64,000 nt of DNA from Muscardinus avellanarius. Its lineage: Eukaryota; Chordata; Mammalia; Rodentia; Gliridae. Below are positions 42,011-53,460 of the stretch, piece by piece (within the stretch, counting starts at the first letter, position 1; each line of letters begins with the position of its first letter). The position numbers and the translations under genes are program-made. Under the pieces are notes generated by a model. The model saw only the letters and a list, made by a program, of their open reading frames with translations, did not search any database and had not been told where the DNA came from. Location of the stretch: NCBI GenBank assembly GCA_963383645.1, contig OY726579.1, forward strand, positions 102,001 through 166,000. The letters are read 5' to 3'.

Positions 42011-42270
42011 AGCGCCTAGGTGAGGTGACTGGGGCTGCGCTCCTCTTGAGCCCTCCGCCACCGTGGAGCTGTGGCAGGCACAGAGGGCGGTCAGCAGGGG
42101 TGCGGCCCTCCAGTGTATGTGGGGGACGATGCCTACAGGGAAGGGCAGGGTGGGCCAGAGGAGGCTCCTCCCCAGGTCTACAGCCGTCCTGGGGTCCTGG
42201 GCAGCAGGCTAAACTCCGGGGTCTGTGTCCTTACCTGATTAGGGACATCTTTGTATGTTTAAGATTCCGT
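42011..42270. other. Unique intronic sequence
   Basis: GC-rich; no feature recognised. Confidence 0.55.
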
Positions 42271-42490
42271 TAAGCTGGGCGTGGTGGCGCATGCTCGTAA
42301 TCCCCGCGCTTGGGAGGCTGACACAGGAGGATTGCACAGGTTCGAAGCCAGCCTCAGCTACTGAGTGAGGCTCTCAGCAACTTAGTGAGACCCTGTTTCC
42401 AAATAAAGTATAAAATAGGTCTGGGAGTAGAGCCTGGAGGTAGAAAAGCCCCTGGGTTCCATGCTCAGTAACACACACACACACACACAA
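42271..42490 (+). mobile_element. SINE, altered-ID-like
   Basis: AAGCTGGGCGTGGTGGCGC start, TAATCCCCGCGCTTGGG, GGTCTGGGAGTAGAGCC; AC tail. Confidence 0.88.
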
Positions 42491-42512
42491 GAAAAAAAGA
42501 AAAGAAATAAGA

Positions 42513-43721
42513 TTCCATTAATATGAACAGCCCAGAGGACTCTACGGAGAGGGAGCGTGGACCGTGCTGGCAGTGGGACTCACGAATACATTTAGATGGA
42601 GTGAAAAGCCTTAACTACACCTGGTGTTCAGTGTAGTGATGCTTAAACTCTGAAGTGGCAGGTTAGTAGGAAAATGTCTGGGACACCCTACTCCTGAAGC
42701 TTAGAAAGGAGGGGTGGGGGCGCTGCCTAGATACGGTCTTGCTTGAAGGCAGTGAAGCAATGCTGGGGCCTCCTGCAGCCACGTATGAACTTCAAGCCTA
42801 ATATTATGACCAGAAAGCAAGGAAGGAAACCTACTTTCTGCCAAAAGCATGCTGAGAGTCATTCGGCACAGTGATAAAAGGTGAATCTAGTAACGGGCTA
42901 TAAAAACCCGAGATGTGTTTCTGCCTCACTGAAGTCTCCTTTCTGTCTTTTCTGCCTATGTCCGTCCTGGCCTCCACCGTCACCTGCCTCCTACCCCTTC
43001 AACCACTCAGGTTGCAAGAACAGAACTGCTTACTGACGCTGAGTACACCTGTGTGCCTGACAACACCCAGGTGTGTTAAAGCCCAGAGACGGCACTTCAC
43101 AGGAGAACCCCTAGGACCGCAGCAAACTGGTGTCAACACACGATTACGCATGCGCCTTCCGGGGCCGTCTCCATCACCTGAAGGTAAAGCCAGCTGTTTC
43201 GACTTCGCTTCCTTTCTAAGGCTAGCCACGCTGCCCAGCACCCACACCCGCGTTGTCTCCAGAGCGTAACAAAGCCCTGCTCCCTGCCTGCCCTGCCGGA
43301 CTCCTTGCCCGGTCCTGTAGCAGCCTAGACACTCCCCTGCCTGCCTGTGGCCACCGCGGAGGGCAGGCAGAAGAGTCCGCTCTCTCCTGTTTCCAAGCCC
43401 AGCAGGCACAGGAGGCCTTGCGCAGTGAACACTTGTGAGTGCCTTGCCGCAGAGCGACAGTCAGAAGTCTCTGCTCTCTAACCTCTGGCCTGGGGCTCTG
43501 CTTAGATTGTGCTTTTACTCTACTTTTGTGTCTAATTAGACTTCCGGTAGGAACAGTTCAACACCTACCCACCTAAGAAGCTCCCTGTGTGGATGAGGGA
43601 GTGTGGCTCCCCGACACAGGGATTTGAGGCCAATGGGACGTCAGTATGTGTTCACCCTGGAATGGGAACCGTCTCTAGCCAAGACAGCCCTACACTGCCT
43701 TGGCATTTCAGCTTTTTGATT
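42513..43721. other. Unique intronic sequence
   Basis: 1.2 kb, repeat-poor. Open frames of 118 and 136 codons overlap on opposite strands at 42.9-43.4 kb with no family resemblance and no supporting splice pattern. Confidence 0.55.
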
Positions 43722-43917
43722 TCTTTATTTGGTGCTGGGGAGTGAACGCTGGGGCATTCTACCTCTGAGCTCCGCCCCCAGCCCTAATTTATTTTGTATT
43801 TTGAAACAGGGTCTAAGTTGCAGAGGGCCTAAGTTGCTGAGACTGGCCTCAAACCTCTGATCCTCCTGTCTCAGTCTCCCAAGTACTGGAATTCCATGCA
43901 CGCGCCACCACACCTGA
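43722..43917 (-). mobile_element. B1-dID SINE
   Basis: ID half GGGGGCGGAGCTCAGAGG on the - strand; right end the complement of TCAGGTGTGGTGGCGC. Confidence 0.87.
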
Positions 43918-44313
43918 CTTTGTTATTTAATGAGATAAATATTTGAAAAAATTTGTATGATTCATATGCAGCTTTTGCTGAAGATGCATGAGTTGAGAAG
44001 GATGCTTTCTAAACCTACAACTGACTTTGAGTTTTGCTTGCAACATTCCCATGGGTGATTAACAGGCAGCACAGTTCACAGGGTATGAAAAAGGAGCTTC
44101 CGACGCAACACTCCCAGGATAATGACCCATAATGCCTAAGCAGGGGAAGGGTTCGAGCAGAGGACTCTCCAGCCTGCAGCGTGCGCTACATCCTCCTTTT
44201 GTACTCATTTAAGAGTTGGGTGTGGTGAAGGGTCACTGGGCAAAGATTTAACTCTCCTTGTCATGCAACCTGTGTCTGAGAGAGTGGAGTGAATGTACAG
44301 GAGGCTGCCGGTC
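43918..44313. other. Unique intronic sequence
   Basis: Nothing recognisable. Confidence 0.5.
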
Positions 44314-44337
44314 GTGTGTGTGTGTGTGTGTGTGTGT
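44314..44337. repeat. (GT)12 microsatellite
   Basis: Near-perfect GT run just upstream of an antisense SINE, followed by GC/AC alternations. Confidence 0.93.
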
Positions 44338-44365
44338 CTGTGTGCATGTGCACATGCACACACGT

Positions 44366-44563
44366 ACGTGACAGGACTGAACTCAGGCATTCTACCTCCG
44401 AGCTCCACCCCCAGGCCGATTTTAGTTTTTATTTGGAAACAGGGTCTTGCGCTAAGTTGCAGAGGGCCTCATGAGGTCGCTGAGGCTGGCTGAGAGCCTG
44501 TGATCCGCCTGCCTCAGCCTCCCAAGTACTGAGAGGACAAGTGTGCGCCACCACGCCCCACTA
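44366..44563 (-). mobile_element. B1-dID SINE
   Basis: Starts at the ID end (ACTGAACTCAGGCATTCTACC) and runs to GCCACCACGCCCCAC on the + strand. Confidence 0.87.
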
Positions 44564-44883
44564 GAGGCTGCTGGTCTTCACGGAGTCTACCCTTAAGCAC
44601 ACAAAGGGTTTGAACCTTTTAAGGCTAGCCTGTGCACCGTATTTCTGAAGAATTACTTTTGATGACTTGCAAGTTCAGCTCTTCTTGAAGTGTAAAATCA
44701 TTATAAATGAGCATTAATTTATATCAGAGTAATTTACCCACTTTTTAAATTGACCAATTGTTAGGATAGGTTTTTAAAAAGATGAAACTCTACCCCTAAA
44801 ATCTTGGGGACAGAAACGAGATCCACAGTCAATGACTACTTCCCACAAATACATAAAACAATGAGATGTTTAAGAGTATTGCG
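44564..44883. other. Unique AT-rich intronic sequence
   Basis: No repeat or gene recognised. Confidence 0.5.
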
Positions 44884-45102
44884 GCTGGCCGGGCGTGGTG
44901 GTGCACACTTGTAATCCTAGTACTTGGGAGGCTGAGACAGGAGGACTGCAGGTTCACAGCCAGGCTCAGCTACTTAGTGAGACCCTCTGCAACTTAGTGA
45001 GACCCTGTTTCAAAAAATTTAATTAAAAAAAAAAACACAAAACAGGGCTGGGGGTATAGCTCAGAGGTAGAATGTCCCTGGGTTCAATCCCCAGCGCCAA
45101 AA
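44884..45102 (+). mobile_element. B1-dID SINE
   Basis: GGCTGGCCGGGCGTGGTGGTGC start, near-consensus both halves, followed by a G run. Confidence 0.9.
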
Positions 45103-45103
45103 G

Positions 45104-45954
45104 GGGGGGGGGGGCATTGTGACTCATAAATTCCTTGTTCATAGGCAAAATAACTAGCTAAAAAACAACAAGCAAACAGCTCTTGCCCCACCTGAATTTA
45201 TCCAGCATACCCAAATACAAGTTCCTATGAAGAAACAATTTGCTAGGAGGTTAGCAAAGCCATAGATCCCAAACTGATGCTTCAAATACACGTGGATATC
45301 TGAATCTTTGGCTGTTTTGCTAAGTGCTTTAAAGACAGGCGCCTGCTGAAATGAGCTGCACTAAAGTAGGCTCCTCCCCGACGCAGAGGAGACCTCACAC
45401 TCACCAAGCCGCTGGCTCCCTGCAGCTTCATTTACATTTTTCCTCAGCAATCTCCCAGGCCAACCAAACCAGCCAGGGTGGTTGAGGGAATTCACAGGCA
45501 TGTGCTTTCAAACCCTGCCAGCGCTGATTCCACTCACCAGAACCAGACAGGGCTGTTTAAAGATGCCCTCTGTGTGACCTGCTGTGCTGAAGGTCAAGTG
45601 CAGGGCCTCTTCCTGTAACCATGGCAGCAGCATCTCCAGGTTCCTGTAGTTTCACCAGCTGCTGACACAGTTTGTCTAATAATATGATTAACTGCTTCTA
45701 GGGAAGACACTGTGCTTTACAAAGCTCTCCCTTCACCTAGATTGTTGCCTTTGCTAAATTCTCTCCTCCACCCTCCTTCCCTAAAGGATTTCCTCTCTGT
45801 AACAGACCTAGCACAATAAGGCTACCATGGAATCCAACCAACTCAAAACAGTTTTAAAACTCTCAGGAGTGGAGAGATCTGAAGAACGCAAATGTTCTGC
45901 ACACAGCACCTTCGCCCTCACACTGCATCTGAGGTAGAAGAAATACAAGAAGCA
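45104..45954. other. Unique intronic sequence
   Basis: 0.85 kb without recognisable repeats; candidate for non-coding conservation testing. Confidence 0.5.
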
Positions 45955-46130
45955 CAGCAGTACTTGGGAGGCTAGGACAGAGGGTCACAGGCTCAAGGCC
46001 TGCCTCAGTAACTGAGCAAGACCCTTGGCAACATCGGGAGGCTCTGTGTCAAAGGCAAAATTAAAATAAAAAGGGCTGGAGTTGTAGCCCAGAGGTAGAC
46101 TGTCCCCTGGGCTCAATCTCCAGGAAGGAA
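45955..46130 (+). mobile_element. B1-dID SINE, 5' truncated
   Basis: Begins at CAGTACTTGGGAGGC; the ID half ends CTCAATCTCCAGG and passes into a GGAA-rich tail. Confidence 0.83.
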
Positions 46131-46384
46131 GGGAGAGGGGGAAAGGAGACGTTAAGGAAGGAAAAAGAAAATGTAACTGATATGAACGCCTTGTATAACG
46201 GTCTGCCACGCCCAAGGTTCTGGGAAGCTTACATATTTTTACCCATCTACTTTTGAGAAATACTTAGAGAACTAGAAAGATTATCTACTGACTAAACATC
46301 AGGCACTTACAAAGGATCTGGAGATGGATATGGCTAGAGCTATATACACAGAAACAACAGTCTAGTGCTTACTCTAGGAAATAA

Positions 46385-46530
46385 GGCTAGCCAGGCGTGG
46401 TGGCGCACGCTTGTAATCCCTAGGACTTGGGAGGCGGAGACAGGAGGATCACAGGCTGGAGGCCAGCCTCTGCTACCTAGTAGTGGGGCTCTTCACAACT
46501 TAGTGAGACTGTTTCAAAATAGAGTATATA
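46385..46530 (+). mobile_element. SINE left half without ID half
   Basis: GGCTAGCCAGGCGTGGTGGCGC to TTTCAAAATAGAGTATATA, directly joined to another SINE. Confidence 0.8.
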
Positions 46531-46742
46531 AGCTGGGCATGGTGGGATGGGGGCAGAGGCGGAGGATCACGGCTTGAGGACAGCCTCAGCTACTTAGCGA
46601 GGCTCATCGCAACTCAATGAGACCCTGCTTCAAAAATAAAAAGACTAAAAAATAGGACTGGGGTGTAGCTTGGAGGTAGTATGCCTGGGGTTCCATCCCC
46701 AGTACCAGAAAAACAAACAAACAAACAAACAAACAAACAAAG
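46531..46742 (+). mobile_element. B1-dID SINE with (CAAA)n tail
   Basis: AGCTGGGCATGGTGGG start, ID half GGACTGGGGTGTAGCTTGG, then eight CAAA units. Confidence 0.87.
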
Positions 46743-46750
46743 TACACACA

Positions 46751-46753
<3 letters not shown>

Positions 46754-46808
<55 letters not shown>
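46754..46808. repeat. (AT)n microsatellite
   Basis: About 27 AT units with one AAAT interruption; self-complementary. Confidence 0.95.
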
Positions 46809-46825
<17 letters not shown>

Positions 46826-46980
46826 TGGTGGTACTGGAAGCCCTTCTATCTCCGGGGTACACTCCCAGACCTATTTTATACTTTATATTAAGCCAGCGTG
46901 GCTGGCTTCGAACCTGTGCGATCCTCCTGTCTCCGCCTCCCAAGCACAGGGATTATAAGCGTGCGCCACCACGCCCGGCT
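46809..46980 (-). mobile_element. SINE, altered-ID subfamily, shortened
   Basis: T run, TACTGGAAGCCCTTCTATCTCCGGGG and AGCCAGCGTGGCTGGCTTCG mark the subfamily. Internal deletion before the left half. Confidence 0.88.
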
Positions 46981-46995
46981 AAATGAGTATATGTT

Positions 46996-47070
46996 TTTTA
47001 AAAAATAGGGCTAGGAGTGTAGGATGGAGGTAGAATGAATGCCCCTAGGTTCACGCCCCAATTCTGCAAA
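46996..47070 (+). mobile_element. ID-half fragment
   Basis: AAATAGGGCTAGGAGTGTAGG to CCCCTAGGTTCACGCC; probably the remainder of an older SINE interrupted on its left. Confidence 0.7.
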
Positions 47071-47093
47071 ACAGAAAAGAAAAGAAAGCTGAA

Positions 47094-47243
47094 GGCTGGG
47101 TATAATAGTGCATACTCCTGTAACAAGGGTACTTGGGAGACTGAGATGAGAATCACAGGTTTAGCAAGACTCTGTTTCAGAATAAAAAATAGGGCTGGGG
47201 TTGTAGCCCCCAGGCTCAATTCCCAGTACCACACACACACACA
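47094..47243 (+). mobile_element. B1-dID SINE, internally deleted
   Basis: GGCTGGGTATAATAGTGCATAC start; half of the left part is missing; ID half ends CCCAGTACCACACAC. Confidence 0.8.
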
Positions 47244-47270
47244 AATAAATTTTTAAAAAATGACTGCAGT

Positions 47271-47409
47271 AGCCGGGCGTGGTGGCGCACGCTTGTAATC
47301 CCCGCACTTGGGAGGCAGAGACAGGAGGATCGTGCAGGTTAGAAGCCAGCCGCGTGCGCTGACTTAGGAGACCCTGTTTCCAAATAAAAATGTAAAAGAA
47401 AAAAAAAAA
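47271..47409 (+). mobile_element. Monomeric B1-type SINE, altered-ID relative
   Basis: AGCCGGGCGTGGTGGCGCACG, TAATCCCCGCAC, GCGTGCGCTGACTTAGGAG, then AAATGTAAAAG and an A run. No ID half of its own. Flanks AAAATGACTG on both sides form the target-site duplication. Confidence 0.87.
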
Positions 47410-47466
47410 TGACTGAGGTGCTAGCTTGGAGGTAGAATGCCCTGGGTTCGACCGCCAGTGCCCAAA
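47410..47466 (+). mobile_element. ID-half fragment
   Basis: GAGGTGCTAGCTTGGAGGTAG to GTTCGACCGCCAGTGCCC; probably the host of the preceding monomer. Confidence 0.7.
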
Positions 47467-47604
47467 AACAAACAACAAATAAACAAAAATACAAAGAACT
47501 GGAGTGGACACTTTTCCAAGAGGAGACAAGCTGTTAGACACCACTCATCTTTAGGGAAATGGAATTCAGACTCACAATATCACTTTACACCCATTAGTAT
47601 GGCT

Positions 47605-47714
47605 TAGTGAGGCCCTCCGCAACTTAGTGAGACCTTGTTTCAAGATAAAGAGTAAAAAGTAGGGCTGGAGTGGAGCTTGAAGGTAAAATGGCCTGGGTTC
47701 AATTCCCAGCACCA

Positions 47715-47761
<47 letters not shown>
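47605..47761 (+). mobile_element. B1-dID SINE, 5' truncated, 45-base A tail
   Basis: Starts inside the left half at GGCTTAGTGAGGCCCTCC; ID half near consensus; longest A tail in the window (47717-47761). Confidence 0.88.
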
Positions 47762-47762
<1 letters not shown>

Positions 47763-47925
47763 CCTGATGCAATAACACATGCCCAGAATCCCAGTTACTC
47801 CAGAGGCTGAGGCAGGAGGATCACTCAAGTTCCAGGTCAGCCTGGGTAACTTCAAAAAGCCCTGTCTCTAAATAAAAAGTGAGCTGGATATATAGTTCAG
47901 TGGGTACAATCCCCAGTACTACTGG
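47762..47925 (+). mobile_element. Diverged SINE
   Basis: GCCTGATGCAATAACACATGCC, AATCCCAGTTACTCCAGAGG and an ID half GAGCTGGATATATAGTTCAG with a G run. Differs from neighbours and may be an older subfamily. Confidence 0.7.
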
Positions 47926-47984
47926 GGGGGGGGGATCTAGAAAATAATAAGTGCTGTTGAGAACATAGAGAAACTGGAACAAAA

Positions 47985-48262
47985 AGAGATAGTTTCAGTT
48001 ATTTTCCTATTTGTAGATGACATGATCCTATATTTACAAGACCCCAAAAACCTCAACCGAAGGGTTTTCCTAAAGCTAATTAACAAATTCAGCAAAGCAG
48101 TGGGATACAAAAATCAATCTAAAAACAATCAAATCAGTAGCCTCTCTATACACCAACCATGAATCAATTGAAAGAGATTTCTGGAAAACAATTTCATTGA
48201 CAACAAAAATGATAAAATACCTAGGAATAAATCTAACCAAGGAGGTAAAAGAAAATGAAAAT
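47985..48262 (+). mobile_element. L1 ORF2 fragment
   Basis: Reverse-transcriptase segment around the catalytic motif, here read as FVDDM, followed by ATTAACAAATTCAGCAAAGC and AAAATACCTAGGAATAAATC. Frame interrupted. Confidence 0.85.
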
Positions 48263-49237
48263 TAGAAAATCCTAATTCTGCTTGTATGACGTACCTAGAC
48301 TCAAATTCAGAGAGGATGGTGTTTTTAGGGGTGTAGAGGAAGGGAGCCTGGGGATTTAATATTAATAAGTACAAGATTTTCAGAGGGCTAGAGATGGACG
48401 GTGGGGAGGACTGTACAGCAAGGCGAAGGTACTTGAGGCCACTGAACTAACTAGACACTTAAACCTGGTTCAGATGGAAAATCTATGTTCTATATATTCT
48501 ACTACAATGTAAAAGGGTTCAAATGGGAATTTGTGTTATTTATGTTTTATCACAAAACAGTCACTCTAAAACAAAAAGTGTCTATACTTGGTCAATCAAG
48601 AAATAGCACGATAAAGGTATTTTTAGAAGCAAGGAGTTAGACAGCAGAGGATTCAAGTTTGGAGAAGACTTAGCAAGAAGGAAAAGGTAGGGCTGGTTCA
48701 GAAGCCTGTTCTTTTTAGTTCCAAGCTTAACATAATACTGGCCACCCTTTAAATCAATCTGTCCATCCACCTATGTATGTATGTATGTAGGTTCTACTTT
48801 GACAAGAAAATTAAAAATGCAAAGTGTCCTGTTGGGCAGAATTAACCAACCGTTATCATAATGACCTGGGCGTGCAGGTCCTGGAAGGGCAAAACCTGAG
48901 CAGTGCCTATGCTTTCTCCCCATTGCAGATGTGTCCTTGCCAGTGCTGTTTAAGAACTGCGAGCTCTGTTTTTAAAACATTCCCTTCCATGGAAACATTA
49001 CTGTAAGTTTTCTACAATAAAGACGTAAGCCCAGACTTTGAATAAGAGTAATAAAGACGCTGGCCTTTTCAGCCAGCGTGAGACGTTCCTACTCAGAGCC
49101 TATGCTCTTCGTCCAGGGATCAAGGAAAAGCCTGGCAGAGACCTAGAAAGCCAGCTCACTTCCACTGCATCAACACCCAGGGTTTCAGTGCACAAATGAT
49201 TGCTTTCTTCTACTCAGCAAACACTTAAAAAGCCTCA
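48263..49237. other. Unique intronic sequence
   Basis: AATAAAG signals near 49016-49050 on the + strand are noted, but no associated gene is recognised. Confidence 0.45.
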
Positions 49238-49420
49238 GCAAGCCAAGCAGTGTCACACTCCTGTATTTCCAGTATTTGGAAGGCTGAGACAGAAAAATCG
49301 CAAGTTTGAGACCAGCTTGGGAGACTTGGTGCAATGGTTTCAAAATAAAAAGTAAAAAGGGCTGGGATTGTAGCTCGCAGGATGCCCCTGGGCTCAATCC
49401 CCATTACTAAAAATAAAGGC
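49238..49420 (+). mobile_element. B1-dID SINE
   Basis: AGCCAAGCAGTGTCACACTCC start; ID half GGGCTGGGATTGTAGCTC. Confidence 0.83.
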
Positions 49421-49517
49421 AAACAAAAACAAAAAAAAACCTCAGCACGTTAACTCCTAAATTTCTCCTAGCTCGGAACATCTTATACCATTACAAAAGT
49501 ATCTCTTTGTTTATATC

Positions 49518-49709
49518 TTTTTTTTTTTTTTGTCAGTTCTGGGGATTGAACCCAGGGGTGTTCTATCTCTCATCCCTTTTGTTTTGAAACAGGGGCTTGC
49601 TAAAATTTGCTGAGGGCCTAGATAAATTGCCCAGGCTGAGAACCTATGATCCTCCTGTCTCAGCCTCCCAATTATTGGGATTACAGGTGTGGGCTACCAC
49701 GCACACCAA
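49518..49709 (-). mobile_element. B1-dID SINE
   Basis: T run, TTCTGGGGATTGAACCCAGG, left half to GGGCTACCACGCACACC on the + strand. Confidence 0.83.
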
Positions 49710-50263
49710 CTCCAAAGACCTTTACACCTTTACTATAGGTAACAATTAAAAAATATAGTATGTGTGTTTATGCGTCTGCATCTGCTTTGAATTTCCAGTC
49801 ATGGAGGGAAATCTTGAAGTCTTAGAAAAATTAAAGCCCCTCTGGAAAAATTAACTTCATTCATAATATGAACGACAAGCTTAATTCTCCACTAGGTGTA
49901 CGTGAGGTCTCAGCGCTCCGGTTACCGGTTTTTATCTGTCCCTATTATTTCTTTCTTAACAACTTCCATAGCTGATGGACATTTGATTTACACTCCAACC
50001 AGGAACACGCGAAATTTCCAATTTCTCTACATCCTCAAAACAAATGGCTCAACTTAAACCAACAATGAAAACAAAAACTTCATCATTTAAAAAGCATGGC
50101 ACCTGCTAACACTCTCCAGGTGGCATAACTTCACTGTGTCCTCACAGCAACCCAGGAGCGGCCCATTTCTGAGGTGGGTAAAGAAAGCGTAAGACCAGCC
50201 GCAGACGCAGGGCAAGGTCGGTGTGATCTCATGGCCAGACTCACTGTGGAGAGCGCCCTTCTT
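49710..50263. other. Intronic sequence with a MIR remnant
   Basis: Unique except 50100-50200, where ACTTCACTGTGTCCTCACAGC and GGCCCATTTCTGAGGTGGG fit MIR. Confidence 0.45.
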
Positions 50264-50341
50264 TTTACTTTGTGGTACTGGGGAGGAACCTGGGGACATT
50301 CTACCTCTGAGCTACACCCCCAGCCCATTTTAGTTTTTATT

Positions 50342-50384
<43 letters not shown>

Positions 50385-50690
50385 TTGCGGGTCTAGGGAT
50401 GGAACCCAGGGGCATTTGATCTCCGAGCCACACCCCCTGCCCTATTTTTTATTGTTTATTTTGAAACCAGGTGTCACTGAGTTGCAGAGGGCCTCACTAA
50501 GTAGCTGAGGCAGTCCGTGAACTGCGAATCCTCTGGTCTCAGCCTCCCAAATGCTGGGATTACAAGCGTATGCGATCACACCCGGCTAGTTTTTATTTTG
50601 AAATAAGGCTTCACTAAGTTGCTGACCCCCTAACCTGTGATCCTCCTGTCTCCACCTCCCAAAAACCAGGCTTGCAGGCACACACCCCCT
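50264..50690 (-). mobile_element. B1-dID SINE split by another SINE
   Basis: Host copy at 50264-50343 (ID half) and 50600-50690 (left half), interrupted within its linker. Confidence 0.87.
50344..50586 (-). mobile_element. SINE with (TTTA)n tail inserted in a SINE
   Basis: The tail is a (TTTA)11 run (50344-50386). The body is complete. TAGTTTTTATTTT is duplicated at 50331-50343 and 50587-50599. Confidence 0.9.
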
Positions 50691-50944
50691 CCCCACAGAG
50701 AGCCCCTTTCTACCAAGATCCTGCCCTCTCCCACCACCCCTCTAGTGGGGCCCATCTCATCCTTAATGCCTCTGTCAAAGAACTCCTGGAGAATAAAAGG
50801 CCTGTTTTACTACCTACCAGTGTCCCCTTCCTGGCCCAAGGGAAGGAGAGGAATAAGCTCCTTCACAGTTCGCTGACTAAATAACCCTCCAAAGCTGAGG
50901 ATTAATAACCCTTCAGGTTGGATCCTTTATTCCCATTACTGCCT

Positions 50945-51127
50945 GCCACTGCTGGCCTGCAATCAATCCCAGTACTTGGGAGGCAGAAACAGGAAGGTCA
51001 CAGGTTCGAGGCCAACCTCAGCAACTTAGCAAGACCATTTCAAAATAAAAAAATGAAAGGGGTTGGGTTGTAGCTTGGAGGTAGAATGACCCTGGGTGGT
51101 TCAATCCCCAGTACTACCCAAAAAAAG
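50945..51127 (+). mobile_element. B1-dID SINE
   Basis: Degraded 5' end; AGTACTTGGGAGGCAGAAAC; ID half GGGTTGGGTTGTAGCTTGG. Confidence 0.82.
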
Positions 51128-52998
51128 TCTTCTCTGGATGTCATTATTTGGTAAATTTGTCTTTGTATTAGAAATATGACTCAAAATGCACATCTGAAAT
51201 GGCTCCAGGTTACAGTACGACCCAGCTTAACTGAAGGAGCGCTACAAGAAGTGAAAAGACCTGGGTCCGAATCGCAGCCCTGCTACAGTGCACCCCTGGC
51301 CAATGACTCTGGGAATACTAAGAGTACTGACCTCCAGAGGTTGAGAGAACCAGGCCCTGGCATGGGCCTGGTGCCGAGTGAATATTCAAAGTACCTTAGA
51401 AATGATGACAGACTGTGCTTTTCAAGATGTGGCCCTGACTACCTCCTGCACACCTCAAGAGGCCTGTACACACTGAGCTACTGATGCCCTCCCCGGAATC
51501 CGCCCAGAGCTCCCCACCCCACTCCCCTCGGTCTGTGTGACAAAGCTTGCTTGTCACTCAGGACCCAGCTCCAGGCCCACCTACTCCACATGGAGGTCCT
51601 CCTCCAAACCCCCCCGACTGCTCCTCAACAGGGACCCTGGCTGACTCGGCTTCACGGGCCTCAGCCCTAGGGCCAAAGGCAGGTGGCAGTGACCGCTGAC
51701 CACACAGGTGACGGGCCTGACACCATTCCTAGAGGAACCAAGTGTGCAAGGAACGAAGACTACACGACCCCGAGTCAGAATCACGTTCCACTCCCTTTAG
51801 GCTCAGGGTAACACTCACTGCACGCGGCATCCTACTCATGTCAAGAAATGTGGTGGATAAACGCTCTGGCTTTTATTTTTCCTTCTACGGCATCCTGCTT
51901 TGGATGCGGAGCACATGCGATCCCTTGGGACTGTTTCGAAGCCACGGAGCACACTGCTTTTTCTTCCCTTTCAAAAGCAAGGGCGGCAGCCCCTGTCACT
52001 CACCTCAGCCACCTGCTGGGTCCCCACTCTGTGCTGAACCAGCCCCTTCACATTTGTAGCCATGGTGAAGCAAGATCATTACAGAACCTGTTTGGAAAGA
52101 TGCAGCAACTTCTATCAGGTGTGGAGAAAGCGAGCTACTTGAAAACTACTACTAGTCAAATTCCTGCTGGTGCCATCGCCCCGGGGCGGTGCCCTCTACC
52201 AGGCCGGGCCAAGCGTCTTCAACGGTAAGGACCCAAATTAATTTGCAGAAACATTTTGATTTGGGAACAAAACTTTTCCTGGTAAGTACAGATAAAGAGG
52301 AATCTTAAGTTTAATGACTGGACCTCCAGGGCTATAACTGCCCAGAGGGCCGGGAGTCAGCCGCACCTGTTGGATGGCTCGGTACGCAGAACAGGAAGGT
52401 GGTCATCTGAGACAGGTGCTCTGGAGAGCGACGTGGAGAAAGCACTAGATTGCTATCACCGGCCCTACCTGTGTTACAACTGGCAGAGAGAGAAGCCAAA
52501 CCCGCCCGGGACTAACACACCTTTCTACAGGCTGAAGGGCAAACACCTTCACTGATGAAGAAAGGCACAGGGGGAGTCTGCTGATAAAAACGGTTCCCTG
52601 CGATCTATCAACCTGTATGTTTAAGTCCTCAGCCACTAGAAAACCACACACAATTCAGGCTTTTACTCAGAGAAAATAGATTTGATGGCACGCTTTGTAA
52701 GAATTGAGGAAAATCATCCCAAGACCAAAAGGTGCACTGGCCAGGGTCACCTAAGCACACAGGCACTCAGCACCCTGGCTGGCCTCTCCTGCTCAGGAGA
52801 TAGGGCCCCTGAAGACTGCATACAATACTGCCGCCTTCCAGCGCTCCATCTCAAAGACCTCACACAGGGAGCCCACATTGGCTCTACTTCCTACACACTC
52901 ACTGACAGCACAAGTCCCATGCTTTTGCACATAAAGCCTGTACAAACGCACCTGCTTGTCCTTCCTCCATCAAAAACAGGACTATTATGCAATGCAAT
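51128..52998. other. Unique intronic sequence
   Basis: 1.9 kb, the longest repeat-poor block of intron 1. 51550-51620 faintly resembles L2 (GGACCCAGCTCCAGGCCCACC). No gene recognised. Confidence 0.5.
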
Positions 52999-53195
52999 TT
53001 TCTTTTATTACTGAGGATTGAAGCCAAGGTATTCCACCTTTACGCTAGATCCCTAGCCCTGTGTTTTAAATTTGAAACAGACCCACCAAGTTATTAAGGG
53101 TCCTCTAAGTTGCCGAGGCTGGCCTTGAAACTACTATTTTCCCATGTCGGCCTCCAAGTACTAGAATTACAGGTGTGCGCCACCATGCCTGGCTA
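52999..53195 (-). mobile_element. B1-dID SINE, diverged
   Basis: ID half with CTAGGGATCTAGCG on the - strand; right end the complement of AGCCAGGCATGGTGGCGC. Confidence 0.82.
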
Positions 53196-53199
53196 AGAC

Positions 53200-53457
53200 C
53201 CAATTTTTTTTTGTGTGTGTGGGGGAGCTACTGGGGATTGAACCAGGAGCAGTCTACCTTTGAGCTACAACCCCTGCCCTATTTATTTATTTTTGAAGCA
53301 GGGTCTCACTAAGTTGCAGAGGCCCCACTAGGTAGCTGAGGCTGTCTGCAAACCACGATCCCATCTCAGCCTCCCAAATGCTGAGATTACAAGCGTGCGC
53401 CACCACATCTCAGCCTCCCAAATGCTGAGATTACAAGCGTGCGCCACCATGACGGGC
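53200..53457 (-). mobile_element. B1-dID SINE with internal 44-bp duplication
   Basis: Complete copy in which the 5' segment is present twice in tandem (period 44, copies starting 53363 and 53407). Confidence 0.88.
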
Positions 53458-53460
53458 TTC

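Noticed and set aside
42913..43409. Overlapping 118- and 136-codon frames in intron 1
   Set aside because: On opposite strands of a GC-rich unique block, with no family resemblance and no plausible splice partners.
53363..53450. CRISPR-like direct repeat
   Set aside because: Only two adjacent copies without spacers, inside a SINE in a mammalian intron.
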